Source: Gloeocapsopsis sp. IPPAS B-1203 (lineage in GTDB: Bacteria; Cyanobacteriota; Cyanobacteriia; Cyanobacteriales; Chroococcidiopsidaceae). Taken from it: a DNA stretch of 64,000 bases. Of the stretch, positions 8,046 to 17,310 are shown in pieces (within the stretch, counting starts at the first letter, position 1; every line of letters starts with the position of its first letter). The translations under genes were made by a program, and so were the position numbers. Under the pieces are notes generated by a model. The model was not told where the DNA came from, did no database searches, and saw only the letters and a program-made list of their open reading frames with translations. The stretch lies in assembly GCF_002749975.1 (NCBI RefSeq), contig NZ_PEIG01000007.1:186001-250000 (forward strand). The letters run 5' to 3'.

Positions 8046-10637
8046 TTATAGCCAATTTCCCACTAATACGTAGGCAGACCAATACATTGGATGAGCGTAA
8101 TTAGGATTTTTTAATAGTGACAGTTGCGCTTGACGCAAAGCGGTAGCTTTATTAACTTGACTGCTTGCTAATTCGGCATAAAATTGACTCATTAATAAAG
8201 CTGTGGACTGGTCATCTACAGACCACAAAGATGCTAGCGTGCTGCGTGCTCCAGCTCTCACGGCAATTCCGGCAATACCTAAAGCTGCGCGTTTGTCGCC
8301 AGTTGCAGTTTCACAAGCGCTAAGAACCAGAAGTTCAATTGCGCTAGACGAGTTTTGAGTGCGATTGCGGAGTAAATCATTTAACTCATTAACATTGATT
8401 GGCTTATCCCATGCGAGAATAAAAGTCTGCTCAATGTTAGAACTAAATTGACCGTGAGTTGCCAAATGTACGACAGGAAATGACTGTGAGTTAACTTGCT
8501 TTTGTAGTGCTTGGCTAGTGAAATCTTGATTGAGTAATACTTGGCTGGAAACTTCAGATGTGATTTGCTCGATTTCGCTTTCAACGTAACTCAACCCTTC
8601 AAAACCATAACGAGGTTCACTGAGTCCCGCTGTTAAGGCTTGTAATCTTTGCTGCTGTAATGGCTGCGGGTCAATTAGTTGTAACCCTGGTGCTAGGGCA
8701 ATACTATACTGTTCTATAAGATACTGCTGGCGCTGTGCGTCATATAATGCTGCCATAGGAATATTACGCAGCGAACCATCTAAAACAAAAACCAAAGTTT
8801 TGATATCACTCGCATTGAGTGCAGTTAGTTGAGGACGCACTAACCATTCATACACTTTCTGAGACAGTGCTTGCACTTCGGTGAAAGTATCTGGTTCAAT
8901 CAGATTTTGTTGAAGTTGCTCTAGGGTAGTTTCAAACTCGGTTTGTGAAATATTAACGGTGTGATGGCGCAGTGGTTGCTGTGGTAGTTTGATAATGACT
9001 TCGAGGCGATCTCGTAAAATAATTGGATAGATCGCGGCTGCGGTTTGATCTTGCTCGTCTACAATTTGATCGATCTGACGATTTGCATCTAAACACGCTG
9101 CACGGAAAAAGTTATTTAGCTCTGCTAATTGCAGCGATTCGATTGTTTGACGGGCTTTTTGCAAGTTCTGTTGACTTGGTTGAGTTCCGTTCGATTGCAG
9201 TAGTAAACTGACAAGTTCGCGATAAACAGGTTCAACTTCTTCTTGAAAAGAAAACTGAACGTCAGGGTTAATTGCCACTAAATCGTAGCGGAGAGTTTGC
9301 AGTGATTGCACTGAATCATCGTAAGCGGCGATCGCTTTTTCTGTATTGCCTTGAGCTTGCAATAGACGTCCGAGTTGCCATTGCCAACGATAGGAAATAT
9401 CTAATGCATTAATTCCTTGGGCTAATACGAGTGCTTGTTGCGTTAATTCTTGCGCACTTGTCCACTGTTGAGTTTGTTCGTACAATCCTCCCAAGTTTCC
9501 TAAAGCATAGCTTATGGCGCGTGGATCTTGGAGGTGTTTTGCTTCTTGTACGGCGGTAGCGAGGAGTTTGCCAATCTCCAACCATGAAGGAATCGCTATT
9601 TGGGATTTTTGAGGCTGCGCTTGGTGCAAGCGCATCAAGTTTTGTGCCAAGGTAATGCGAGCATAAACTTTTGTCTGACTTGTCGGTAAGTTTGCTAGGT
9701 GAGAATTAATTTGAGGCAATAACGCTTGTGCTGTGTTGAGATCGCCTGTTTCGAGTAATAAGCTGAGTTGATTGAGTTGTGCTTGCAGTTGTGTGCTTGC
9801 TGTAGACGATACACTCGCAGCTTGTTGATAGTAGGTTAATGCAGCTTGTGGGTTTTGCTGCAATCGCACAGTGTTCCCCAAACTTGTTAATGTTGCGGCA
9901 ATTTCTTCTGGCGATCGCAATTCTTGAGCTAATTTAAGACTTTGTTGCAGTACTTGCTGTGATTGACTGAGATTTCCCACAACACGCAGCGCATTCCCCA
10001 AACTACGTAACCCAGTAACTTTAATTGCAGTTGGCTGTTGTTGTAGAGTTTGATTCGCTTGGTTGAGTGTCGTTATTGCACGGCGGTATAGCCCTAAAGC
10101 TTGCTGTGCTTGGGCTTGATTAATTAGGCTACGTGTAACGCCAACGCTATCTGCTGCTTTGGTATATGCTGCAGTTGCTTTTTGCCAGCTGTTCAGTGCT
10201 TGTTCAGCTTGTCCTTGAGCAAATTGCAAACTTCCTTGATTATTCCATGCTTGGGCGAGAACTTGTGCCTGTTGGGGGTTTGTTGCAGAAGTTGATAACA
10301 GTTTTAGACTCGTGGCGATCGCCTGATTCGCTTGCGACCAATTTCCTAATTGTTGATACGCTAAAGCAAGATTGCTCAACGCCATTGCTTGATTTAAGCT
10401 GTCATCACGCTGTTGATAAACTTTTGCGGCTTGCTGCCAAACTACTGCGGCTTGCGCATATTGTCCAGTTGTGTAAAGTTCTCTTCCCTGCTGAATCGAT
10501 TCAGAAGTAGAGCTACTGAATGATACATCTGCTACCCGCGCCCAAGCTGGCGATCCTCCACACCAAACGAGAAAAGCAACACCCAACGCTAAAATGGGCT
10601 GGCGACTACGGAAAAATACACGCCGTTCTCTTGCCAT
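8046..10637 (-). CDS. Exported TPR-CHAT caspase-like protein
   Basis: The 863-residue protein begins with a basic N-terminus, a hydrophobic core (ILALGVAFLVWCG) and an AWA cleavage-type motif near residues 31-33, so export is predicted. Residues about 45-460 are TPR repeats (ALSNLALAYQQLGNWSQANQAI and others). The C-terminal CHAT domain (about 580-863) has the dyad His728 in HLATHGQF and Cys775 in LSACETATGD, plus the family's closing YWSAYVLVGNW. It is the last gene of a TpsA-TpsB operon and overlaps the end of tpsB by 49 bases. Cyanobacterial CHAT-TPR genes beside two-partner secretion genes are known as a recurring arrangement. The substrate is unknown; processing of the TpsA protein is one possibility. 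Confidence 0.87.
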   Translation of the reverse strand: MARERRVFFRSRQPILALGVAFLVWCGGSPAWARVADVSFSSSTSESIQQGRELYTTGQYAQAAVVWQQAAKVYQQRDDSLNQAMALSNLALAYQQLGNWSQANQAIATSLKLLSTSATNPQQAQVLAQAWNNQGSLQFAQGQAEQALNSWQKATAAYTKAADSVGVTRSLINQAQAQQALGLYRRAITTLNQANQTLQQQPTAIKVTGLRSLGNALRVVGNLSQSQQVLQQSLKLAQELRSPEEIAATLTSLGNTVRLQQNPQAALTYYQQAASVSSTASTQLQAQLNQLSLLLETGDLNTAQALLPQINSHLANLPTSQTKVYARITLAQNLMRLHQAQPQKSQIAIPSWLEIGKLLATAVQEAKHLQDPRAISYALGNLGGLYEQTQQWTSAQELTQQALVLAQGINALDISYRWQWQLGRLLQAQGNTEKAIAAYDDSVQSLQTLRYDLVAINPDVQFSFQEEVEPVYRELVSLLLQSNGTQPSQQNLQKARQTIESLQLAELNNFFRAACLDANRQIDQIVDEQDQTAAAIYPIILRDRLEVIIKLPQQPLRHHTVNISQTEFETTLEQLQQNLIEPDTFTEVQALSQKVYEWLVRPQLTALNASDIKTLVFVLDGSLRNIPMAALYDAQRQQYLIEQYSIALAPGLQLIDPQPLQQQRLQALTAGLSEPRYGFEGLSYVESEIEQITSEVSSQVLLNQDFTSQALQKQVNSQSFPVVHLATHGQFSSNIEQTFILAWDKPINVNELNDLLRNRTQNSSSAIELLVLSACETATGDKRAALGIAGIAVRAGARSTLASLWSVDDQSTALLMSQFYAELASSQVNKATALRQAQLSLLKNPNYAHPMYWSAYVLVGNWL

Positions 10638-12349
10638 GTTCTTCGCTCCGATGTGATATCAACTAAAGGAATGCCCCAGTCAATGCGGGCGGTGAGATTA
10701 TTACCTACTTGCAAGCGTAAGCCAAGTCCGACCGAAACTAACGTACTAGTATCAGGATTGGCGTCTTCAGCGTTCCAACTCGTGCCAATGTCTACAAACG
10801 GAGTCAATTGTAAAAGTCCTTGCCATTCGGGAATGCGCGAAATGGGTACACGCAACTCTACGGAAGCAAACGCACCGTTATCAGTTAACAAAGCATCTTG
10901 ACGATAACCACGAACACTGTCAAATCCACCTAAACTAAAGCGTTCTACTGGAACCAAGGATTGATCTGCCAGTTGTACGTCACCGCGCACCAAAAGTAAA
11001 GTATCAGGAGCTAAAAGACGCACCCATTGAGCTTGTCCCCGCCAAGAGAAAAATCGACTATCAGGAGCATCATCGTTAATTGTGGCATCAAAGGCACCGA
11101 TACCTACACTAAATTGCGATCGCGCTGCAATGACTTCGCGACTACCACGCTGCGTCCATTCTTGAAAAAAGCGTAGAGCAGAAATACGTGTACGTCCTTC
11201 GTCATCTGCCCCAGGAGAGAGTTCTGATAAAGGAACGCCAAATTCTTCGAGGACACTTGATGCAAGATTACTTTCTCGGCGAGATGCGGTTAATCCAAGA
11301 ACGAATTCTGCTGAAGGACTTTGACTGATTGGTTGGCGAAATGTTAAGTCGTAGTAGCGCGAATACGAGTCAATTTCTAAAAAATCAAATGGCGGCTCGA
11401 TAACACTGCTATCTGCTGCGCCTACATTTAAGCCGATAGTGCCGTTGCGTGGATTGATTGGTAGTGCATAGCTAACATCAAATGTATTGCTACCGTCGGT
11501 ATTGTTATATCCAACACTAATGCTGTCACCAAATCCGAGGAGATTTGCTTCATTGATTTGTCCGCCACGCCGAAAGCTACCGACACTAGGCGATCGCCTG
11601 TTGTCTCCAATCACTTGTATATTAAATGTTCGGGCTTCCTGTACTTGGATATCGAGGACATTCGTTCCAGGGCGCGAACCTGCGGATAATTCAGCAGATA
11701 AATTTTGAATGCGCGGATCGAGTTGCAAGAGTTGCAGTGCTTCTAAGAGGCGTTGTTGATTTAAAGGTGCATCCGTACGAACAGCAATGCGCGATCGCAC
11801 GTAATTCGGGTTAAGACGTTGCGTACCTGTAATGTTAATTGCTTCTAACTCGCCTTCGACTACCTGAATTGTCACGACTCCTTCTTGGAGTGTCTGCGGT
11901 GGAATTAAAGCGCCTGAAGTGATGTAGCCGCGATCGATGTAGAGTTGAGTAACTGCCGAACGTGCTTGCAAAAGTTCTGCAAATGAAATTGGACGATTTG
12001 TAAATGGTGCTAGTAACTGCGCAAATTCTGCTGCACTAAATACTGTACTACCGACAACATCAAATCTCTTAATAACAACGGTATCAAGTATTCCTGGTAA
12101 AGGTGTTGGTGGTGATGGTGCTATAGATGGTGGCTGTAGTAACTCTTCTGGCGGTGGTAAGGGTTCAGTCGGTGGTTGTGGTGGTGGTGTCGGGCTTGGT
12201 GGCGGAATGACATCCTGAGGAGGTGGTAGCGGAATTGCTTGGGCAAGATCGATTTCTGCTGCTGATGTCGCAGCAATCTGAGTGTTGATAACAAGTAACA
12301 CAAGCCCACTCAGCGAAAATTGTAGGCGGCGAACAAGTTTATGGTGCAT
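10589..12349 (-). CDS. TpsB outer-membrane transporter (ShlB/FhaC/HecB family)
   Basis: This 586-residue protein has a signal peptide, then a proline-rich linker (PPPQDVIPPPSPTPPPQ), a POTRA-type domain (VVIKRFDVVGSTVFSAAEF; GYITSGALIPPQ; EGELEAINITG) and a 16-strand-type beta barrel. The FhaC loop-6 signature appears as FDSVRGYRQD. The protein ends in a phenylalanine, as outer-membrane barrels often do. TpsB pores export the cognate TpsA exoprotein across the outer membrane. ATG 12349 overlaps the stop of tpsA by 11 bases, so translational coupling is likely; a TTG at 12358 is the alternative start. Its 3' end overlaps the CHAT gene by 49 bases. Confidence 0.9.
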   Translation of the reverse strand: MHHKLVRRLQFSLSGLVLLVINTQIAATSAAEIDLAQAIPLPPPQDVIPPPSPTPPPQPPTEPLPPPEELLQPPSIAPSPPTPLPGILDTVVIKRFDVVGSTVFSAAEFAQLLAPFTNRPISFAELLQARSAVTQLYIDRGYITSGALIPPQTLQEGVVTIQVVEGELEAINITGTQRLNPNYVRSRIAVRTDAPLNQQRLLEALQLLQLDPRIQNLSAELSAGSRPGTNVLDIQVQEARTFNIQVIGDNRRSPSVGSFRRGGQINEANLLGFGDSISVGYNNTDGSNTFDVSYALPINPRNGTIGLNVGAADSSVIEPPFDFLEIDSYSRYYDLTFRQPISQSPSAEFVLGLTASRRESNLASSVLEEFGVPLSELSPGADDEGRTRISALRFFQEWTQRGSREVIAARSQFSVGIGAFDATINDDAPDSRFFSWRGQAQWVRLLAPDTLLLVRGDVQLADQSLVPVERFSLGGFDSVRGYRQDALLTDNGAFASVELRVPISRIPEWQGLLQLTPFVDIGTSWNAEDANPDTSTLVSVGLGLRLQVGNNLTARIDWGIPLVDITSERRTWQENGVYFSVVASPF

Positions 12350-15137
12350 TGCAAGCAACAGCCGTAGACAAAGGATTATGAGTTGTAGCAGTTGGCACTT
12401 GTGCCATCAGTACTACTTCGCCATTGGAGCCTATCATCCATCCCTGTGCTTCTACAAGAGATTTTGGCTGAGAATTGTTAAGGTCACTTGCAACAGTATT
12501 TAATGTTGGAGATGCTTGAGTCTGTATAGGAGTGCCTAAATCTGCTAACACGGAATTTGCATTAATTGCTTCGCTAGGAGTTGGTGGTAATCCACCGCGC
12601 CCAGTAATGATAAATTCACTTGTGTTTGTCGCAATGCTTGTATCCGCAGCGCATCCTTGTGCAACTAGGTTACTGACATCTACAGGCTGTTCTGGTAAGG
12701 AAACTAAACCGCGACTTGGTTCATCATCTAAAACAACAATTTCGACAACGCCGTCAACTCCTTGTGCGGAACTTGCAGAGATCACACTATCAGGAGAAAG
12801 AAAGAAGCCTTGCGTTGCAATGCGGATATTTCCACCACTTCCTGTAAAGGCGTTAGCAGTTACAGCACTATTTCTAGTAGCAAAAAATAATTCTGTACTG
12901 ATATCAATATTACCACCATCACCACCAGCATTTGCCGTACCAGCGGTAGCTGTAATACTACTATTGTCGCGTAAAGCAACATTGCTTCCTTGAAGTGAAA
13001 TTTGTCCGCCTGCGCCTTGGGTAGTTGCAGTAGAAATTGTGCCTTGATTGTCGAGGAATATTGAAGGTGCAGTTACTTTAATTTGTCCCGCATCGGCGAT
13101 CGCATCTCCCCGAACTCTTGCTAAGAAACCACTCGCTGCACCATCATTATCGACGCGATCGGGTGTTTGTTGCAGTCTGTCATTGTAAGTGCGATCGCTT
13201 CCCGAAATATTGACACTATTTGCTGCATTAACTGTAATATTACCTGCCATACCTTGATTAAAGGCAGTCGTTAAAATTTGTCCGCCATTCGTAGCAGCAA
13301 CGTTTGCTGCATTGACTGTGATATCTCCTCCAGGTGCAATACCGCGAGTCCGCGCACTGATAACTGCACCATCGAGAATGTTTAAATTGCCTGTATTGAC
13401 TTGAATATTCCCACCACGTCCGGTAGCATTTGTGTCGGTGAAGGCGAATAAACCGCTAGAAGTTGTACTAGGGATGTCTCTTGATAGTGTTATTGCATTA
13501 GGGTTAGCGCTACTCAGCGTGACGAATTCAGAAGCATTTATAAAAATATTGCCTGCATTGCCAACACCATTTGTACTCGTACTAATACTTCCACCATCAG
13601 TAATGTTTAAACTTCTAGCATTGATTTGAGTATTTCCTGCATCTCCTAATCCTATAGTGTCGTTGTAGACAACACTATTTGCTAAAGAAACTGTATTTGC
13701 TGTAATATTTATGTTGCCGGCGCGTCCTGCTTCGTCAGTAGTATTAGAAGATATACTTGCGCCATCAGTTAGAGAAAGTGTATTGGTTTGGATATTAACT
13801 TCACCGCCACGACTAGCAAAAACAGAGGCTGCGGTTCCAATAAAACTTTCATTTCCTGCTAAGGAAACGGAGTTATTAACATTTATGTATACGTTACCTG
13901 CTGCGCTTCCTGGTGTAGTAGCTTGAGCATTTAGACTACCACCATTTTCCAGCAGGAGAGAATCTGCATTAATTTGAATGTCTCCTCCATCTCCTTGCGC
14001 AGAACCCAGCAGTGATGTATAAATACCTGCATTATTTGCGATCGCTACATCCTTTGCTTCAATTAATACTGTTCCAGCATTACCGTTCGCACGTGAATTA
14101 ACTGTGGAATTAATATTAGAAAATTCGTCTAATAAAAGCGATCCTGCCTTTATTTGAATGTCACCAGCGTTACCTACTGTACCTGGTTGTACTTCGTTAG
14201 TAAGTGTAGCCCTTATAATTTCTATACCTTCTGTAGCATTTAAACTAATATTTCCTAGTTGAGTATTAGTTCCTTCAAAGTCTGCTCTAACACCTGCTTG
14301 AATATAACTTTGAGCAATATTTATGTTTTTAGCATTGATAGCAATGCTACCGCTACCATCTCCAGCCACACTAGCAATTATACCCTGACTAATTGATACA
14401 TCACCTCTCTCTATATTTGTCGGAAAACTCAAGCTCAAATTCTTACCATTAATATTATTCAATCTTACTGCTCCTACACCTAAAACTCCTCCTAATTCAA
14501 GTCGCCCGCTAGGTGCAACTAAATGTTCTATATTCAAATCCCCAACTACATTAATATTGCCACCTAATAACAGCAAGCTTTGAGCATCAGGAAGAAAAAT
14601 TAGTCCATCATTAAGTTCTATCCTGGGCGGAGGTGATGTTATTTGATTAAATAAAAACGCTGAAGGATTTACAGTCAGTAATTCTGCGTTATTAGCAGGA
14701 TTAACATTAAAGCTCCCTTGACCGTTAAACTGAATTGCATTAGCAGTAGTAGCAACAAAAGAACCACTAACATTAACAAAAGCAGTAGGACCAAAAATAA
14801 TTCCGTTTGGATTAATTAAAAATAAATTAGCATCTCCTACAACATCTAACGTTCCCAAGATATTAGAAGAATTTCCACCAGTTACGCGGGTGATAATATT
14901 AGTTACCCCTGGATCGCTAAAAGTAACTTGTTGGTCTGAATTAATATTAAATTGAGAAAAGCTATGAAAAAGATTTTCTCCGGCTTGAGTTCCACCTGTA
15001 ATTTCACACACTGTGGCACAAGCTGCAGGTGCCGTTGGTGTTGTACCATCAGGAATAATTTGTGCTTGAACTGAGTTAGGTAAAATCCCTAAAAAAAGAT
15101 TTCCGAAAATCCAAAAAAGATTGATATTATGCTTCAT
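12339..15137 (-). CDS. TpsA exoprotein, filamentous-haemagglutinin N-terminal domain
   Basis: The 932-residue protein has a signal peptide ending near VQA (residue 25) and a TPS domain with the hallmark LFLINPNGIIFG (NPNG at 109-112). A long repetitive beta-helix of N-, G-, T- and S-rich repeats (GNAGNI, GGNIQV, GDGGDI) follows. The C-terminus carries the GCAAD...FIITGRGGLPPTPSEA block common in cyanobacterial TpsA proteins. It is secreted through its TpsB partner, encoded directly downstream. The likely role is a surface adhesin or sheath protein; the target is not evident. The large antisense open frames inside it are by-products of its biased composition. Confidence 0.88.
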   Translation of the reverse strand: MKHNINLFWIFGNLFLGILPNSVQAQIIPDGTTPTAPAACATVCEITGGTQAGENLFHSFSQFNINSDQQVTFSDPGVTNIITRVTGGNSSNILGTLDVVGDANLFLINPNGIIFGPTAFVNVSGSFVATTANAIQFNGQGSFNVNPANNAELLTVNPSAFLFNQITSPPPRIELNDGLIFLPDAQSLLLLGGNINVVGDLNIEHLVAPSGRLELGGVLGVGAVRLNNINGKNLSLSFPTNIERGDVSISQGIIASVAGDGSGSIAINAKNINIAQSYIQAGVRADFEGTNTQLGNISLNATEGIEIIRATLTNEVQPGTVGNAGDIQIKAGSLLLDEFSNINSTVNSRANGNAGTVLIEAKDVAIANNAGIYTSLLGSAQGDGGDIQINADSLLLENGGSLNAQATTPGSAAGNVYINVNNSVSLAGNESFIGTAASVFASRGGEVNIQTNTLSLTDGASISSNTTDEAGRAGNINITANTVSLANSVVYNDTIGLGDAGNTQINARSLNITDGGSISTSTNGVGNAGNIFINASEFVTLSSANPNAITLSRDIPSTTSSGLFAFTDTNATGRGGNIQVNTGNLNILDGAVISARTRGIAPGGDITVNAANVAATNGGQILTTAFNQGMAGNITVNAANSVNISGSDRTYNDRLQQTPDRVDNDGAASGFLARVRGDAIADAGQIKVTAPSIFLDNQGTISTATTQGAGGQISLQGSNVALRDNSSITATAGTANAGGDGGNIDISTELFFATRNSAVTANAFTGSGGNIRIATQGFFLSPDSVISASSAQGVDGVVEIVVLDDEPSRGLVSLPEQPVDVSNLVAQGCAADTSIATNTSEFIITGRGGLPPTPSEAINANSVLADLGTPIQTQASPTLNTVASDLNNSQPKSLVEAQGWMIGSNGEVVLMAQVPTATTHNPLSTAVACNAP

Positions 15138-15318
15138 AAGTAAAGACCTATTTTTTTCAGTCTTTTAAGATATTTTGAATTTAAATAACTAAAATTTAGG
15201 TTTAATACACAAAGCTTGCTTTAATGATTAAACCATATTAATAGAAAAAACGAGCTGTAAAACGAACTATCTCTAGATGTATTGCAACTCGTCTCTATTT
15301 TTTAAGATTGTTTAAGAG

Positions 15319-15615
15319 TTACACTATATTACAAGTTAATGTGTAAGTTGCACTGGAAATTGGAAAATGCAACGTTTTAGAACCTGCTGTGATGTGCAGA
15401 TTTTGATTATTGCTCAGTATAGTTCCTGTTCTAGTTTTTACTGAAAGTGTAACTGTACTTGTAGCACTAAAAGATCGATGTACACCTATGCTTACTGCTA
15501 CACCTGCGGTCATCCCACTCGGACCCCACACTGGGTTAGGTGGTGCTTGAAAGTTTAGTGTGACTGTACCTAGTGAACTATTACATTTCAGCGTTTGAAA
15601 TGTTACTGTAGCCAT
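15319..15615 (-). CDS. Small beta-rich protein of unknown function
   Basis: ATG 15613-15615 has an AAGGAA sequence about 9 bases upstream on the minus strand, giving a 98-residue protein; the longer open frame to 15747 lacks such a site. The protein is rich in T, S and V in alternating strand-like patterns (TVTLNFQAPPNP, SATSTVTLSVKT), with Cys11 and Cys96. There is no obvious signal peptide. I recognise no family. It lies about 180 bases upstream of tpsA on the same strand, so it may belong to the secretion locus, but a separate transcript is equally possible. Confidence 0.6.
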   Translation of the reverse strand: MATVTFQTLKCNSSLGTVTLNFQAPPNPVWGPSGMTAGVAVSIGVHRSFSATSTVTLSVKTRTGTILSNNQNLHITAGSKTLHFPISSATYTLTCNIV

Positions 15616-16007
15616 TACAAGTAGTTCCTTATAAATATTTATACTTAATTCAGCAAGAAAACAGGGATTTCTCCCTGCATTGCCGTCATAATTAATCTCA
15701 ATGCAACTACATTGTATTTCGGAAAAATTTAGTATTTTTTTGATCAAAAATAGTTCTTATGTAGTCTCAAGCTCAAGCAGAGTAAGGATGAGCAAGAAAT
15801 TAACTAATTTGGTTTGTTAGAGCTTTTCTATATTTAAAACATGAAAGCTTTAAATTTATAAAGATTAAAAAAAACTTGATAAAAAGAAAATAAAGCAACA
15901 CAAATTATGCCTACGTTCATAGGTGTATAAACTTGTAATTGCACATTCAGTCTGCGAAGGCAGACTTTGTTTATGTAGCTGCGACTTTAGTCGCCAAGCC
16001 AACCCAA
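15616..16007. other. AT-rich intergenic region
   Basis: The region between the small beta-rich protein gene and nadK is very AT-rich from 15750 to 15940 and has no gene I can support. Its right end holds a copy of the dispersed hairpin repeat (15948-15998). It should contain the promoter for the small-protein gene on the minus strand. Confidence 0.5.
15948..15998. repeat. Dispersed double-hairpin repeat, copy 2
   Basis: The stem CAGTCTGCGAAGGCAGACTTTG is followed by GCGACTTTAGTCGCC, the same two-hairpin plan as the copy at 7953-8045 but shorter. The second hairpin is nearly identical to that at 56277-56292. Confidence 0.75.
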
Positions 16008-16931
16008 TTAATTATCGCGATGATTATTACTGTAGCGAATCCTCGCGCCTGCCCACTGTAACTTTTCACGCAATGTTTGATAGTACGAATAATTTTCTCG
16101 TAAAATAATAAACTTGGCACGATATTCCGCCATACGGATATCAACTCTTTGACCAGGCCAAATCGAAGTTCCCAGGACACTATCAGTCCATAACTTTGTA
16201 TTCAACTCATAGTCTGCCAAGGGCCAAATACTAACAACTGAACCCGCAGGTAATACTATCGGACGACTCGAAAGACTCATCGGGCAAATCGGAGTAACCG
16301 TAATCGCCTGCATTCCATCATGCACAATTGGACCATTTGCCGCCACGGTGTATGCTGTAGAACCTGTAGGTGTAGCGATAATCAATCCATCACCTTGGTA
16401 TTGATCAACAACCTCGCCATCAATTTCCATTTCCAGGATCGAAGTAATCATCCGATCCGCCGATGCGGGTTTGACACAAATTTCATTCAGGGCGAGAAAG
16501 CGATCGCTGACAGGATCGAGATTGCTACTATTTCCCTCAAACACTTGGGCTTGTAGCATCATCCGCCGCTGAATCGCATAGAAATCAGAGGCTAACCGAT
16601 CAAATACCTGTTCTGAATCTTTAAATATTTCAAACGACTCAGTTAAAAACCCTAAATTCCCGCCGACATTCACCGCCAAAATGGGAATACGATCTGCTGC
16701 TAAATTTCTCGCCGCTGATAAAGCTGTACCATCTCCTCCAAGTACCAAAGCCATATCAATCGGCTGTGTTGACGATGCCAAAAATACTGGGTATGGATTA
16801 TCTTGCGGTCCACTAGGTCCCATAAGGACGCGACAGTTGCGACTTTCCAACTGCCGCGCACACTTTTCTGCCCAGCTTTTACTTAATGAATCTCCGGCTT
16901 TGTGAGCAATGATAACTTGATTAAGCTGCAC
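16008..16931 (-). CDS. nadK: NAD kinase
   Basis: This 307-residue cytosolic enzyme phosphorylates NAD to NADP. It carries the NAD-kinase signature GGDGTALSAAR (about 65-75), NVGGNLGFLTE (about 89-99), and GDGLIIATPTGSTAY in the C-terminal domain. The start is GTG 16931, four bases after the ndhE stop, so it is probably the last gene of the ndhA-ndhI-ndhG-ndhE operon. The linkage makes metabolic sense, since NADP(H) feeds photosynthetic electron transport. Cyanobacteria usually have two NAD kinases; which one this is cannot be settled here. Confidence 0.93.
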   Translation of the reverse strand: MQLNQVIIAHKAGDSLSKSWAEKCARQLESRNCRVLMGPSGPQDNPYPVFLASSTQPIDMALVLGGDGTALSAARNLAADRIPILAVNVGGNLGFLTESFEIFKDSEQVFDRLASDFYAIQRRMMLQAQVFEGNSSNLDPVSDRFLALNEICVKPASADRMITSILEMEIDGEVVDQYQGDGLIIATPTGSTAYTVAANGPIVHDGMQAITVTPICPMSLSSRPIVLPAGSVVSIWPLADYELNTKLWTDSVLGTSIWPGQRVDIRMAEYRAKFIILRENYSYYQTLREKLQWAGARIRYSNNHRDN

Positions 16932-16935
16932 GCAC

Positions 16936-17241
16936 TTACCACTTCAAGAGGTTAAATTGCTCCATATCTACAGTATCGCGGTTGCGATAGATTGCTAAGA
17001 TAATTGCCAATCCTACAGCAGCTTCGGCAGCAGCAACAGTAATTACAAATACTGTAAACACCTGACCTTTAATTTCTAGTGGATCTAAATAACTAGAAAA
17101 TGCCATTAAATTAAGATTTACCGCATTTAGCAGCAATTCAATTGACATTAATACTCGAACGGCGTTACGGCTAGTAATTAGGCCGTAAATTCCGATACAG
17201 AATAAAGCCGCAGCTAGCAAGAGAAAGTACTGAAGTTGCAT
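16936..17241 (-). CDS. ndhE: NDH-1 subunit NdhE (NuoK-type)
   Basis: From ATG 17239-17241 the product is 101 residues, the usual NdhE length; an in-frame start at 17268 would add nine. It has three membrane helices and the conserved NuoK segment [14 protein letters not shown], including the buried glutamate used in proton transfer. NdhE is a thylakoid membrane subunit of the plastoquinone-reducing NDH-1 complex used in cyclic electron flow and respiration. It follows ndhG and precedes nadK. Confidence 0.93.
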   Translation of the reverse strand: MQLQYFLLLAAALFCIGIYGLITSRNAVRVLMSIELLLNAVNLNLMAFSSYLDPLEIKGQVFTVFVITVAAAEAAVGLAIILAIYRNRDTVDMEQFNLLKW

Positions 17242-17310
17242 TCTTAATCTATCCTCAAAATCGTACACAAAAGCCTGCGATCGCAGGCTAAACTCGCAAG
17301 TTATGTAAGT

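Noticed and set aside
12532-12993. 153-codon plus-strand open frame inside tpsA
   Set aside because: Low-complexity product opposite the repetitive beta-helix of TpsA; several such antisense frames occur in this gene.
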